Positions 1 to 5,699 of a stretch of DNA of 6,271 nt are shown here, one piece after another (within the stretch, counting starts at the first letter, position 1; the number at the start of each line of letters is the position of its first letter). This DNA comes from Nitrospirota bacterium (lineage in GTDB: Bacteria > Nitrospinota_A > UBA7883 > JACRGQ01), in NCBI GenBank assembly GCA_024275775.1, contig JAJRYM010000048.1:1-6271 (forward strand), written 5' to 3'. The position numbers and the translations under genes are program-made. The notes under the pieces are model-generated. The model ran no database searches, was not told the origin of the DNA, and was given only the letters and a program-made list of their open reading frames with translations.

Positions 1-515
1 AGCAGAAGCATTTTCGGCCTCGGCCAGCTGTTTTCAAACGCGTCCTTCAGGCTGTCGAAAAACGAATCCCCGCTTACAAGCGGCACATGTATCACGTCTC
101 CGTTCGCGATAACGACGGCGTAGGTATGTATCGGATAGGTCGGCGTCGGCACCAGCACCGAATCGCCCGGCCCTATGCAGGCCAGCATCAGGTGGGAAAT
201 CCCCTCCTTGGAACCGATGGTAACAACGGCTTCGGTTTCCGGGTCTATATCGACACCGTGATTCTTTTTATACCAGTCGGCTATCCGCCTGCGCAGTTTC
301 GGTATTCCCCTTGACAGCGAATAACGGTGGTTCTTCGGTTTGCGGGCGGCCTCCACAAGTTTTTCGACTATATGCGGAGGGGTCGGCAGGTCGGGATTCC
401 CCATGCCGAAATCGATAAGGTCTTCCCCGCGATGCCGCGCTTCGGCTTTAAGCCGCGTTACTTCGGCCAGCACATACGGCGGAAGCCGGTCTATTCTCGA
501 AAAATCGAATTTCAT
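1..515 (-). CDS. alaC: AlaC-like class I/II PLP-dependent aminotransferase (partial, C-terminus outside window)
   Basis: The first 171 codons are present and the gene runs off the left edge. The N-terminus, with FSRIDRLPPYVL (residues 4-15), LIDFGMGNPDLPTP (33-46), HRYSLSRGIPKLR (63-75), TIGSKEGISHLMLA (99-112) and VPTPTYPIH (122-130), is the pattern of the AlaC/YfdZ branch of fold-type I aminotransferases, related to LL-diaminopimelate aminotransferase. AlaC makes alanine from pyruvate with glutamate as amino donor, in the cytoplasm. The PLP-binding lysine would lie beyond the edge, so activity cannot be confirmed. The ATG overlaps the lipA stop as ATGA, and a Shine-Dalgarno AAGGTGG lies 7 nt upstream inside lipA, so the start is secure. 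It is the last visible gene of the metV-metF-lipA operon. The family is certain; alanine rather than diaminopimelate or another substrate is inferred from motif resemblance. Confidence 0.88.
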   Translation of the reverse strand, partial: MKFDFSRIDRLPPYVLAEVTRLKAEARHRGEDLIDFGMGNPDLPTPPHIVEKLVEAARKPKNHRYSLSRGIPKLRRRIADWYKKNHGVDIDPETEAVVTIGSKEGISHLMLACIGPGDSVLVPTPTYPIHTYAVVIANGDVIHVPLVSGDSFFDSLKDAFENSWPRPKMLL

Positions 516-1369
516 AACGCCGCCACCTTATCCGCCATGTAGGAGGAACGGACGAACGGGCCCGCGAAGACCTTCGGTATGCCTATGGCCCTTATTTTTT
601 GAGCGATTTCCTCAAACCAGTCCGCCGGAAAATATTTCACCACCGGCAGATGCCGTTTCGACGGCTGAAGATACTGCCCCACGGTGACGATTTTCACGCC
701 GGATTCATGAAGTCTTTCCATTGTTTCCAAAAATTCCCTTTCCGTCTCTCCAAAACCAGTCATGATACCCGATTTGGCGGTCAGGTTAAACGATGCCGCC
801 ATGCGAAGCAGTTCCAGCGACCGCTCGAAATCTGCCTGCGGCCTTACAGTGGAATAGAGAGACGGCACGGTTTCGATATTGTGGTTAAGGATGTCCGGCT
901 TTTCCCGAAAAACCGTTTCAAGGGCGGAGCTGTCGCCGCCGAAATCGGGAATCAGCAGTTCGATAGCCGTGGCGGGGTTAGATTTTCTCACCGCCCTTAC
1001 CGTGCGGGCGAAATGCTCGGCGCCTCCGTCCGGCAGGTCGTCGCGTGTTACGGATGTAATAACGGCGTGGGTCAGCCCCAGCTCTTTTACCATTCGGGCT
1101 ACGTTTTCCGGCTCGTTAGGGTCCGTACGTCCCGGCCTGCCCCCGTCTATATTGCAAAACCCGCAGTTCCTTGTGCATACGTCGCCCAGTATCATCAGCG
1201 TGGCCCGTTTTCTCCCAAAGCATTCGCCGATGTTCGGACAGCGCGCGGATTCGCAAACGGTATGCAAACCTTTTTTCCGCAATCCTTTTCGTATCGCGGA
1301 TGTCTGAACGAGGGAAATCTTCTTTCTCATCCAGTCCGGTTTTCGCATTGCGCGCGCCGGTTCGTTCAC
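512..1369 (-). CDS. lipA: Lipoyl synthase LipA (radical SAM)
   Basis: LipA inserts two sulfurs into octanoyl groups on carrier proteins (glycine cleavage H protein, E2 subunits) to make lipoyl cofactor. The call is clear. The auxiliary-cluster motif CESARCPNIGEC gives C39, C44 and C50 (C-x4-C-x5-C). The radical SAM motif CTRNCGFC gives C65, C69 and C72. The C-terminal RSSY (274-277) carries the serine that ligates the sacrificial cluster. TSVTRDDLPDGGA, VGQYLQPSKRHLPV and HNIETVP are further family signatures. The start chosen is GTG at 1369 (285 aa), 4 nt after the metF stop, because GAGGAA lies 7 nt upstream. A TTG at 1384 would add five residues and overlap metF by 11 bp. An ATG at 1348 (MRKPDW) matches the usual family N-terminus but has no ribosome site. 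No lipB or lplA is in the window, so the octanoyl donor enzyme is elsewhere. Confidence 0.96.
   Translation of the reverse strand: MNEPARAMRKPDWMRKKISLVQTSAIRKGLRKKGLHTVCESARCPNIGECFGRKRATLMILGDVCTRNCGFCNIDGGRPGRTDPNEPENVARMVKELGLTHAVITSVTRDDLPDGGAEHFARTVRAVRKSNPATAIELLIPDFGGDSSALETVFREKPDILNHNIETVPSLYSTVRPQADFERSLELLRMAASFNLTAKSGIMTGFGETEREFLETMERLHESGVKIVTVGQYLQPSKRHLPVVKYFPADWFEEIAQKIRAIGIPKVFAGPFVRSSYMADKVAAL
523..529 (-). promoter_or_regulatory. Ribosome binding site of the AlaC-like gene
   Basis: AAGGTGG on the minus strand ends 7 nt before the ATG at 515 and lies inside the 3' end of lipA. It fixes the aminotransferase start and supports translation coupled to lipA. Confidence 0.7.
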
Positions 1370-1373
1370 TGTT

Positions 1374-2255
1374 TCATTCCTCAATCATCTCAAGCAGAAC
1401 GGGAAGTTTTGAAATCTGCCCTATCGGCATTAAATGCACACCGTCCGCCTTTTCCCTTATGCCGTCGATGAACTCGGCGGCTATTCTAAAACCTTCTTCG
1501 GCCGGGTCGGCGGCGGATAGTATCCTGCTTTTTATTTCTTCCGGTATCGGCTTGGTAAGGACGTTTGCATTTAGAAAATCTACCATCTGCGCCGATTTCA
1601 GGGGCGTTACGCCTATGAGGATTTTCGTATCCAGAGGCTTTACGGCTTCGAGGAAAGCGTTAGCCGTTTCCATATCGAAAAAAGGCTGTGTCTGAAAAAA
1701 CCGCGCGCCGGCGATTATCTTTTTCCTAACTTTCAACAGCTCAAGCTCCAGCGGCTCATAAAAAGGATTTATCACGCCGCCCATGAAAAACGACGGATGT
1801 TTCTTAAGCGGCTTTCCGTGGATGTTTATGCCGCGCGAAAAATCCGAGGCGAGTTTCATAAGCTGTATCGCGTCGATATCGTAAACGGCTTTCGCGCCGG
1901 GATTGTCTCCCAAACGCGGGTGGTCGCCGGTCATTACGCAGATATTGCTTATGCCAAGCGCCGAGGCTCCAAGCAGGTCGGACTGAAGCGCAAGCCTGTT
2001 GCGGTCGCGACAGCATATCTGAAGAATAGGCTCGCATCCGACATCCGTCAGGAGATGGGCGAACGTCTGCGCAGACATCCGCACTATTCCACGCTGGTTG
2101 TCGGTTACGTTAACGCCGTCGACTTTGCCGGCGACCGCGCAGGCGATTTCCAGATTCTTTCGCGGGTCGGCTCCTCTGGGCGGCGGTATTTCAACCGTAA
2201 CGGTAAACCGGTTTTCAAGGGCTTCCTGAAAACCGTCGGGTTTTCCGGCCGTCAT
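1374..2255 (-). CDS. metF: Methylenetetrahydrofolate reductase, MetF subunit
   Basis: This flavoprotein (293 aa, TIM-barrel family) reduces 5,10-methylene-tetrahydrofolate to 5-methyl-tetrahydrofolate, for methionine synthesis or the methyl branch of the Wood-Ljungdahl pathway. Visible signatures are TVEIPPPRG (20-28) with E22 at the position of the E. coli catalytic glutamate (Glu28), VNVTDN (48-53), CRDRNRLALQSDLLGA (82-97), VMTGDHP (107-113) and the substrate-site stretch ARFFQTQPFFD (184-194). The C-terminus closes with GVHLMP (272-277). Length is normal for a one-domain bacterial MetF. The ATG overlaps the metV stop by 4 bp (ATGA), and only a weak AAGAG lies upstream, so translation is probably coupled to metV. 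Pairing with MetV points to the MetVF-type enzyme, whose electron donor differs from the NADH-dependent E. coli MetF. The actual donor cannot be read from the sequence. Confidence 0.95.
   Translation of the reverse strand: MTAGKPDGFQEALENRFTVTVEIPPPRGADPRKNLEIACAVAGKVDGVNVTDNQRGIVRMSAQTFAHLLTDVGCEPILQICCRDRNRLALQSDLLGASALGISNICVMTGDHPRLGDNPGAKAVYDIDAIQLMKLASDFSRGINIHGKPLKKHPSFFMGGVINPFYEPLELELLKVRKKIIAGARFFQTQPFFDMETANAFLEAVKPLDTKILIGVTPLKSAQMVDFLNANVLTKPIPEEIKSRILSAADPAEEGFRIAAEFIDGIREKADGVHLMPIGQISKLPVLLEMIEE
1377..1382 (-). promoter_or_regulatory. Ribosome binding site deciding the lipA start
   Basis: GAGGAA on the minus strand covers the last sense codons of metF and ends 7 nt before GTG at 1369. 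It favours that start over the in-frame TTG at 1384. The ATG at 1377 that it overlaps is out of frame and closes after three codons. Confidence 0.6.
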
Positions 2256-2911
2256 TCGCGGGGCTCTTGCGGCCCTTCCAGCCTTTGCGGTTTGGCTGTT
2301 TGGGAATAGTCTTTCGGCGCGGCGATTTTAAGCATATCGTCAAGCTGTCCCCGCTTTTTAAGCCGTTCGTAAATCTCAATCCATACGCACCGGTTGTGCG
2401 AATCGACTTCGCAGGCGCCTTCTACCGCTCCGCCGCACGGGCCGTTCACCAAAGCTTTCGGGCATCTGGTTTCCGGGCAGAGTCCGGCCGTCTCGTTAAG
2501 AACGCATTGGCCGCACGCCGAACATTTCTCGTAAAAATGCATATGCCTGCGCGAGTTTCCGATAAAAAGGGAGTCGCATCCGCTTATGGCAGGCTTGTCG
2601 CAGGAATCCCCCACGGCCTGAACGCCCGCCCCGCAGGTGAGAACAAGTATCCCGTCCGCTTTGCCGACTTCCTCTTTATGTTTCCGCATCACTCTCGCCG
2701 TATCGAGTTCATGGCATGGCGCGTCCACAATCACCGTACCCGCAACCTCTATCCCCTCGGCGGAAAGTTTCGCGGACATCTCCCGCAGTTCATCCTCCCC
2801 GCCGGTTTTACAGAGGGTGGCACAATCGCCGCATCCCAGCAGGAAAAGCGATTTTATCTCTCCTACCGCGCCGAGTATTTCCCGGAAAGGTTTATTTTTA
2901 GTGATAATCAT
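2252..2911 (-). CDS. metV: MetV: cysteine-rich partner subunit of methylenetetrahydrofolate reductase
   Basis: This 219-residue protein has 15 cysteines. The N-terminal half has CGDCATLC (C27, C30, C34), APCHE (C66) and LTCGAGVQ (C93). The C-terminal half has CSACGQC (C130, C133, C136) and the family signature CPETRCPKALVNGPCGG (145-161), followed by C167 and C175. This is the pattern of the MTHFR C-terminal-domain family (MetV), the iron-sulfur or metal-binding partner that passes electrons to MetF in acetogens and many other anaerobes. It lacks a flavin barrel of its own. The translation from ATG at 2911 begins MIITKNKPFREIL, as expected for the family. No Shine-Dalgarno precedes it, while a perfect TATAAT sits 7 nt upstream, so the message may be leaderless. 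It is the first gene of the leftward operon. No hdrA, mvhD or rnfC-like gene is beside it. The metal content is inferred from cysteine spacing. Confidence 0.92.
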   Translation of the reverse strand: MIITKNKPFREILGAVGEIKSLFLLGCGDCATLCKTGGEDELREMSAKLSAEGIEVAGTVIVDAPCHELDTARVMRKHKEEVGKADGILVLTCGAGVQAVGDSCDKPAISGCDSLFIGNSRRHMHFYEKCSACGQCVLNETAGLCPETRCPKALVNGPCGGAVEGACEVDSHNRCVWIEIYERLKKRGQLDDMLKIAAPKDYSQTAKPQRLEGPQEPRE

Positions 2912-2918
2912 TTGAATT

Positions 2919-2947
2919 ATTATAGCCGATTGGCTGGAAACCTGTTG
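2919..2947 (-). promoter_or_regulatory. Candidate promoter of metV-metF-lipA-aminotransferase operon
   Basis: A perfect TATAAT lies at 2924-2919 on the minus strand. The hexamer 17 bp upstream (CAACAG, 2947-2942) is a poor -35, so an activator may be needed. A start about 7 nt downstream of the -10 would fall at or next to the metV ATG at 2911. Assigned by pattern only. Confidence 0.5.
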
Positions 2948-2958
2948 TTAAACAATAG
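2942..2958. promoter_or_regulatory. Imperfect 17-bp palindrome between divergent genes (candidate operator)
   Basis: CTGTTGTTAAACAATAG has arms pairing 7 of 8 positions around a central A, with TTGTT-A-AACAA perfect in the core (2945-2955). It covers the -35 position of the leftward metV promoter and the candidate -35 of the rightward CBS-gene promoter, so a single regulator could control both. The core resembles half of a Rex-type site (TTGTTAA) but is too short for the usual 18-bp form. No regulator is assigned. Confidence 0.35.
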
Positions 2959-2973
2959 CTCCGGGGATAGTAT
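2945..2973 (+). promoter_or_regulatory. Weak candidate promoter of the CBS-rimO-cutA block
   Basis: TTGTTA (2945-2950) and TAGTAT (2968-2973) are 17 bp apart, each matching 4 of 6 consensus bases. A start near 2980 would leave a leader of about 25 nt that contains the ribosome site at 2992-2997. TGTAAT at 2973-2978 is a better -10 but lacks a -35. Confidence 0.3.
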
Positions 2974-2991
2974 GTAATAGATTTTTTATCT

Positions 2992-2997
2992 AAGGGG
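2992..2997 (+). promoter_or_regulatory. Ribosome binding site of the CBS-domain gene
   Basis: AAGGGG lies 7 nt before GTG at 3005. It supports that start over the in-frame ATG at 3023 (codon 7). Confidence 0.65.
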
Positions 2998-3004
2998 AAA
3001 AGCA

Positions 3005-3769
3005 GTGTACATCGAATCGATTATGTCCCGGCGCCTGATTAAGGTCAAACGGGCGGACTCCATAAAGGAGACCGTGCGGAAAATGGTCGAAAAAAAGATT
3101 GGCGGAGTGGTGGTGGTTGACAGAAAAGTGCCTGTCGGCATTTTCGCGAAAAAAGATCTCATCGCCTCTCTTCTCGCCGGGGTCGATCTGAACAAAACGG
3201 CGGTCGAGCAGGCCATGCTCTACCCCGTGCATCCTGTCGGGCCGGCGGAAAAAATTATCAACACCGTGCAAAGGATGGAACTTTACAATTTCCGGCGGTT
3301 CATCGTGGTAAACAGGGACGGCAAGCTGGCCGGCATCGTAACGGATCTCGATATCGTGAAGCATTACGCGCTAAGCGCCATCAGCTACCAAACTACGCTT
3401 TCGGCCGCGGCCGTGCGCGGCATTACGGCGACTCCCGCCACGCCCCTGAAAAAAATCGCGCGGACGATGCTGGACGAGCAGAGAAGCTGTACGGTAATCT
3501 GCCGAAACGGAAAACCTGTCGGCATAATCAACGAAGCGCTTCTGGTAAAACTTGCCGCCCGCTTCAAAGACCCGCTGAAATTCCACGCGGAAGATAAGAT
3601 GATAAAAGGATACTGCTCCGCATCGCCGGACGATTCCCTGAGGGCAAACGTGCTCAACATGATAAAAAAGAATATGCGAAATATTATTCTCACCGACGAG
3701 CGCGGGAAATACGTTGGGATGGTATCATTAGGGGATATTGTTACTTTCATTATCGACTCAAAACTGTAA
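3005..3769 (+). CDS. Stand-alone protein with four CBS domains (two Bateman modules)
   Basis: The 254-residue protein is made up almost entirely of four CBS repeats, at about 3-58, 66-121, 131-185 and 197-252, with no catalytic or membrane domain. CBS pairs usually bind adenine nucleotides or S-adenosylmethionine and regulate partner proteins. The ribose/phosphate-binding signature G-h-x-(S/T)-x-x-D is intact in repeat 2 (GIVTDLD, 110-116) and repeat 4 (GMVSLGD, 238-244). It is degenerate in repeat 1 (GIFAKKD, 45-51, Ala for Ser/Thr) and repeat 3 (GIINEAL, 173-179, Asn and Leu in key places). A reasonable inference is one ligand site per pair. The GTG start has a good AAGGGG site 7 nt upstream. 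The gene leads the rightward block, with rimO beginning 15 or 33 nt after its stop. Its partner protein is unknown. Confidence 0.9.
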   Translation: MYIESIMSRRLIKVKRADSIKETVRKMVEKKIGGVVVVDRKVPVGIFAKKDLIASLLAGVDLNKTAVEQAMLYPVHPVGPAEKIINTVQRMELYNFRRFIVVNRDGKLAGIVTDLDIVKHYALSAISYQTTLSAAAVRGITATPATPLKKIARTMLDEQRSCTVICRNGKPVGIINEALLVKLAARFKDPLKFHAEDKMIKGYCSASPDDSLRANVLNMIKKNMRNIILTDERGKYVGMVSLGDIVTFIIDSKL

Positions 3770-3784
3770 AACTTCCGGCCTGCC

Positions 3785-5065
3785 GTGAATTCGATAAGAA
3801 ACATGCGCGTCCACGTCGTCTCGCTTGGATGCGCGAAAAACCGCGTTGATACCGAAAAAACGGTAGCCTTCCTTTTAAGGCAAGGATGCCGTATAACCGA
3901 CAGTCCCGACGATGCGGAATGCCTTCTTGTGAACAGTTGCGGTTTCATCGAAGACGCCCGCAGGGAGACCATAGAGACCGTTCTCGAACTCGCCGAACAC
4001 AAGCGGAAGAACCCCTCCCTAAAGCTGGCCGTGATGGGCTGTATGGTCGAGCTTTTCAAAAATGAAATGGGCGACGAACTGCCCGAAATCGACTACCTGT
4101 TCGGGCTTTCCGAAACTTCTATCGACGCCGTTTACAGTCCCGACAACATTGAAAGAGCGCTTCAGCCGGGCGCCGTTTCGGCATACCTGAAAATAGCCGA
4201 GGGGTGCGGCAACGCCTGCTCCTTCTGCTCGATTCCGATTATACGCGGCCCGCTTAAAAGCAGGCCTCCGGCCGACATCGTAAGCGAGGCGGCCATGCTG
4301 GTGCGGAAAGGCGTTAAAGAGCTGTGCCTCGTGGCGCAGGATACGACGAGGTACGGCGCGGATCTCGGCATGAAAAACGGCCTTCTTTCCCTTCTCAAAA
4401 AAGTCGTGAGCGAAGCGGCGCCGGAATGGCTTAGAATCCTTTACGTCTATCCGACGCTCCTCAACGACGAAACCATAGATTACATCGCTTCCGAGCCGAC
4501 AGTCTGCCCCTACATAGACATACCTTTCCAGCATATCGATACCGGCGTCCTGAAACGCATGAGCAGACAGGAGACCGAAACCGATATTCTTCGCCTGCTT
4601 GAAAAAATCCGCAAAGCTCTGCCGAACGGCGCTGTGAGGTCTGCTTTCATTGTCGGCTTCCCCGGCGAATCCGAAGAGGAGTTTAACCGGCTGGCGCGTT
4701 TCCTCGAATCTGCGGAACTAGATCACGTCGGCGTCTTCACCTACTCGCCGGAAGAAGGCACGAAAGCCGCTCTGCTCAAGGACGACGTTCCGCACGACCT
4801 CAAGGAGGAGAGAAGAGACAGGCTGATGGAAATTCAGCGCGAAATATCCCGCCGTAACAACCTCAGACGGGTCGGGGCGGTCATGCAAGCGATGGTGGAA
4901 AAATTCGACGAGGCCGAAAGCCTCCTTCTCGGCAGGCTTGCCATACAGGCGCCGGAAGTGGACGGCGAGCTTATTCTCGATAACTGCTCAGCCGCGCCGG
5001 GAGACATCCTGCAGGTTAAAATAACCGACGCAATGGATTACGATCTCATCGGAGAGCCGGTTTGA
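3785..5065 (+). CDS. rimO: Ribosomal protein S12 methylthiotransferase RimO
   Basis: RimO is a cytoplasmic radical SAM enzyme that adds a methylthio group to the beta carbon of a conserved aspartate in ribosomal protein S12. The order of domains is complete: N-terminal methylthiotransferase domain with cluster ligands C16 (SLGCAKNRVDTE), C52 (NSCGFI) and C86 (VMGCM); radical SAM core with CGNACSFC (C141, C145, C148); and C-terminal TRAM domain (about 364-426). DIPFQH (245-250) and GRLAIQAPEVDG (383-394) separate RimO from the tRNA enzyme MiaB. Length (426 aa) is normal. The longest frame starts at GTG 3785, but ATG at 3803 (residue 7, MRVHVVSLGC) matches the usual family N-terminus. Neither has a clear Shine-Dalgarno, so the start is unsettled. 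The stop overlaps the next gene by 4 bp. Confidence 0.96.
   Translation: MNSIRNMRVHVVSLGCAKNRVDTEKTVAFLLRQGCRITDSPDDAECLLVNSCGFIEDARRETIETVLELAEHKRKNPSLKLAVMGCMVELFKNEMGDELPEIDYLFGLSETSIDAVYSPDNIERALQPGAVSAYLKIAEGCGNACSFCSIPIIRGPLKSRPPADIVSEAAMLVRKGVKELCLVAQDTTRYGADLGMKNGLLSLLKKVVSEAAPEWLRILYVYPTLLNDETIDYIASEPTVCPYIDIPFQHIDTGVLKRMSRQETETDILRLLEKIRKALPNGAVRSAFIVGFPGESEEEFNRLARFLESAELDHVGVFTYSPEEGTKAALLKDDVPHDLKEERRDRLMEIQREISRRNNLRRVGAVMQAMVEKFDEAESLLLGRLAIQAPEVDGELILDNCSAAPGDILQVKITDAMDYDLIGEPV
5051..5056 (+). promoter_or_regulatory. Ribosome binding site supporting a TTG start
   Basis: GGAGAG, within the last codons of rimO, lies 5 nt before TTG at 5062. It makes the non-ATG start of the small membrane protein believable. 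Confidence 0.55.
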
Positions 5066-5250
5066 AAACCATAATTTACTATCTCGGCAAAAGCCTTCAG
5101 CTTATCGGGATGGGAACGGTGCTAATAGCGTTCATCTCCTTTTTCGGCGAGCCGAAGATGGGCCTGATGTTCAAGCTTACCGCTATGGGGCTGGTGGAAT
5201 TTTACGGCGGTTATATTCTTATCTCATATACCGGGGTGAAAAATGACTGA
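5062..5250 (+). CDS. Small two-helix membrane protein of unknown function
   Basis: This 62-residue protein starts at TTG, which overlaps the rimO stop as TTGA, with GGAGAG 5 nt upstream. Two hydrophobic stretches, about residues 12-28 (ending AFISFF) and 37-56 (ending YILISY), are joined by a short polar turn (GEPKMG, 29-34). Both ends are short, so it should be an inner-membrane hairpin. No enzymatic motif is visible. The general shape (LQLIGMG... then a glycine-rich second helix) resembles short uncharacterised membrane proteins found in many bacteria, but no named family is claimed. Its last 8 bp overlap the start of cutA, so it is locked between rimO and cutA in translation. It is probably real: the overlaps, the ribosome site and the hydrophobic pattern agree. 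Confidence 0.72.
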   Translation: MKTIIYYLGKSLQLIGMGTVLIAFISFFGEPKMGLMFKLTAMGLVEFYGGYILISYTGVKND

Positions 5251-5572
5251 CGCCGGATTCATCGCGGTGCTGGTAACCGCGCCGAATAAGGAGGAGGCCG
5301 AAAGCCTCGCCGAGATGATGGTGCGCGAAAAACTGGCCGCCTGCTGTAACGTTCTTACCGGGATAACCTCCATATACGAATGGGAAGGGAAACTGGAAAA
5401 AAGCGGCGAATGTTTGATAATCGCCAAAACCCGCGCCGACCTGTTCGACGCCGTTTCCAAGGCTGTCTCCGAGGCGCATAGTTACGAAGTGCCGGAAATT
5501 ATCGCCGTCCCGATTGCCGATGGATACAAACCGTATCTCGACTGGCTTTTGGCCAACACCTCCAACGCCTAG
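5243..5572 (+). CDS. cutA: CutA1 family protein (divalent-cation tolerance)
   Basis: The 109-residue protein is a full-length CutA1, a small trimeric protein with a ferredoxin-like fold related to PII signal proteins. Signatures are REKLAACCNV (28-37), SIYEWEGKLE (43-52), KTRADLF (62-68), HSYEVPEII (79-87) and the terminal YLDWL (98-102). It was named for copper tolerance in E. coli, but its true role is unsettled and metal binding is the best-supported property. No signal peptide is present, so it should be cytoplasmic. The ATG has GGGGTG 4 nt upstream and overlaps the preceding small membrane protein by 8 bp. It closes the rightward block; the next 162 bp contain a structured repeat and the lexA promoter. 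Confidence 0.95.
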   Translation: MTDAGFIAVLVTAPNKEEAESLAEMMVREKLAACCNVLTGITSIYEWEGKLEKSGECLIIAKTRADLFDAVSKAVSEAHSYEVPEIIAVPIADGYKPYLDWLLANTSNA

Positions 5573-5589
5573 GAAGAATCCCCCGCCCT

Positions 5590-5673
5590 GTCTTTGCGAG
5601 GGCGTTTCCGCGCCCGAAGCAATCTCTTCCCTATCGAGATCACCACGTCATCCTTCGGATTCCTCGTGATGAC
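5590..5673. repeat. Palindromic, cloverleaf-like intergenic repeat (TTGCGAGG...GAAGCAATCTC type)
   Basis: The outer arms GTCTTTGCGAGG (5590-5601) and CCTCGTGATGAC (5662-5673) pair at 11 of 12 positions, including two G-U pairs if read as RNA. Inside are three hairpins: GGGCG/CGCCC (5600-5604 with 5611-5615), ATCTC/GAGAT (5622-5626 with 5636-5640, 9-nt loop) and ATCC/GGAT (5650-5653 with 5657-5660, loop TTC). The first shares two bases with the outer stem. The left half reads close to the intergenic palindrome TGTCATTGCGAGG...GAAGCAATCTC that I recall as multi-copy in several bacterial phyla; the right half has diverged. Only one copy is in the window, so repeat status rests on that resemblance. 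No T-tract follows, so it is not a typical intrinsic terminator. Confidence 0.6.
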
Positions 5674-5699
5674 CGGTTTGTTACTGTGCCGGGCCATGA

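Noticed and set aside
87..687. Plus-strand frames over the aminotransferase and the lipA 3' end
   Set aside because: Arg/His-rich translations without motifs, lying opposite a conserved aminotransferase and LipA.
599..1471. Long open frame on the plus strand opposite lipA (290 codons)
   Set aside because: It is antisense to an unmistakable lipA, has no recognisable domain, and its openness follows from codon bias of the real gene.
2267..2977. Open frame on the plus strand opposite metV (236 codons)
   Set aside because: It mirrors metV, contains no family motif and would run through the divergent promoter region.
2912..3004. Riboswitch (SAM or folate) in the divergent leader region
   Set aside because: The region is only 93 bp and is filled by two promoters; neither gene has enough leader for a riboswitch.
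3385..4059. Minus-strand open frame opposite the CBS gene and rimO start
   Set aside because: Low-complexity Ser/Arg/Phe-rich translation typical of antisense frames; both genes on the other strand are clear.
5590..5673. Intrinsic terminator for the cutA transcript
   Set aside because: The structure is strong, but no run of T follows the last stem, so standard Rho-independent termination is not supported.
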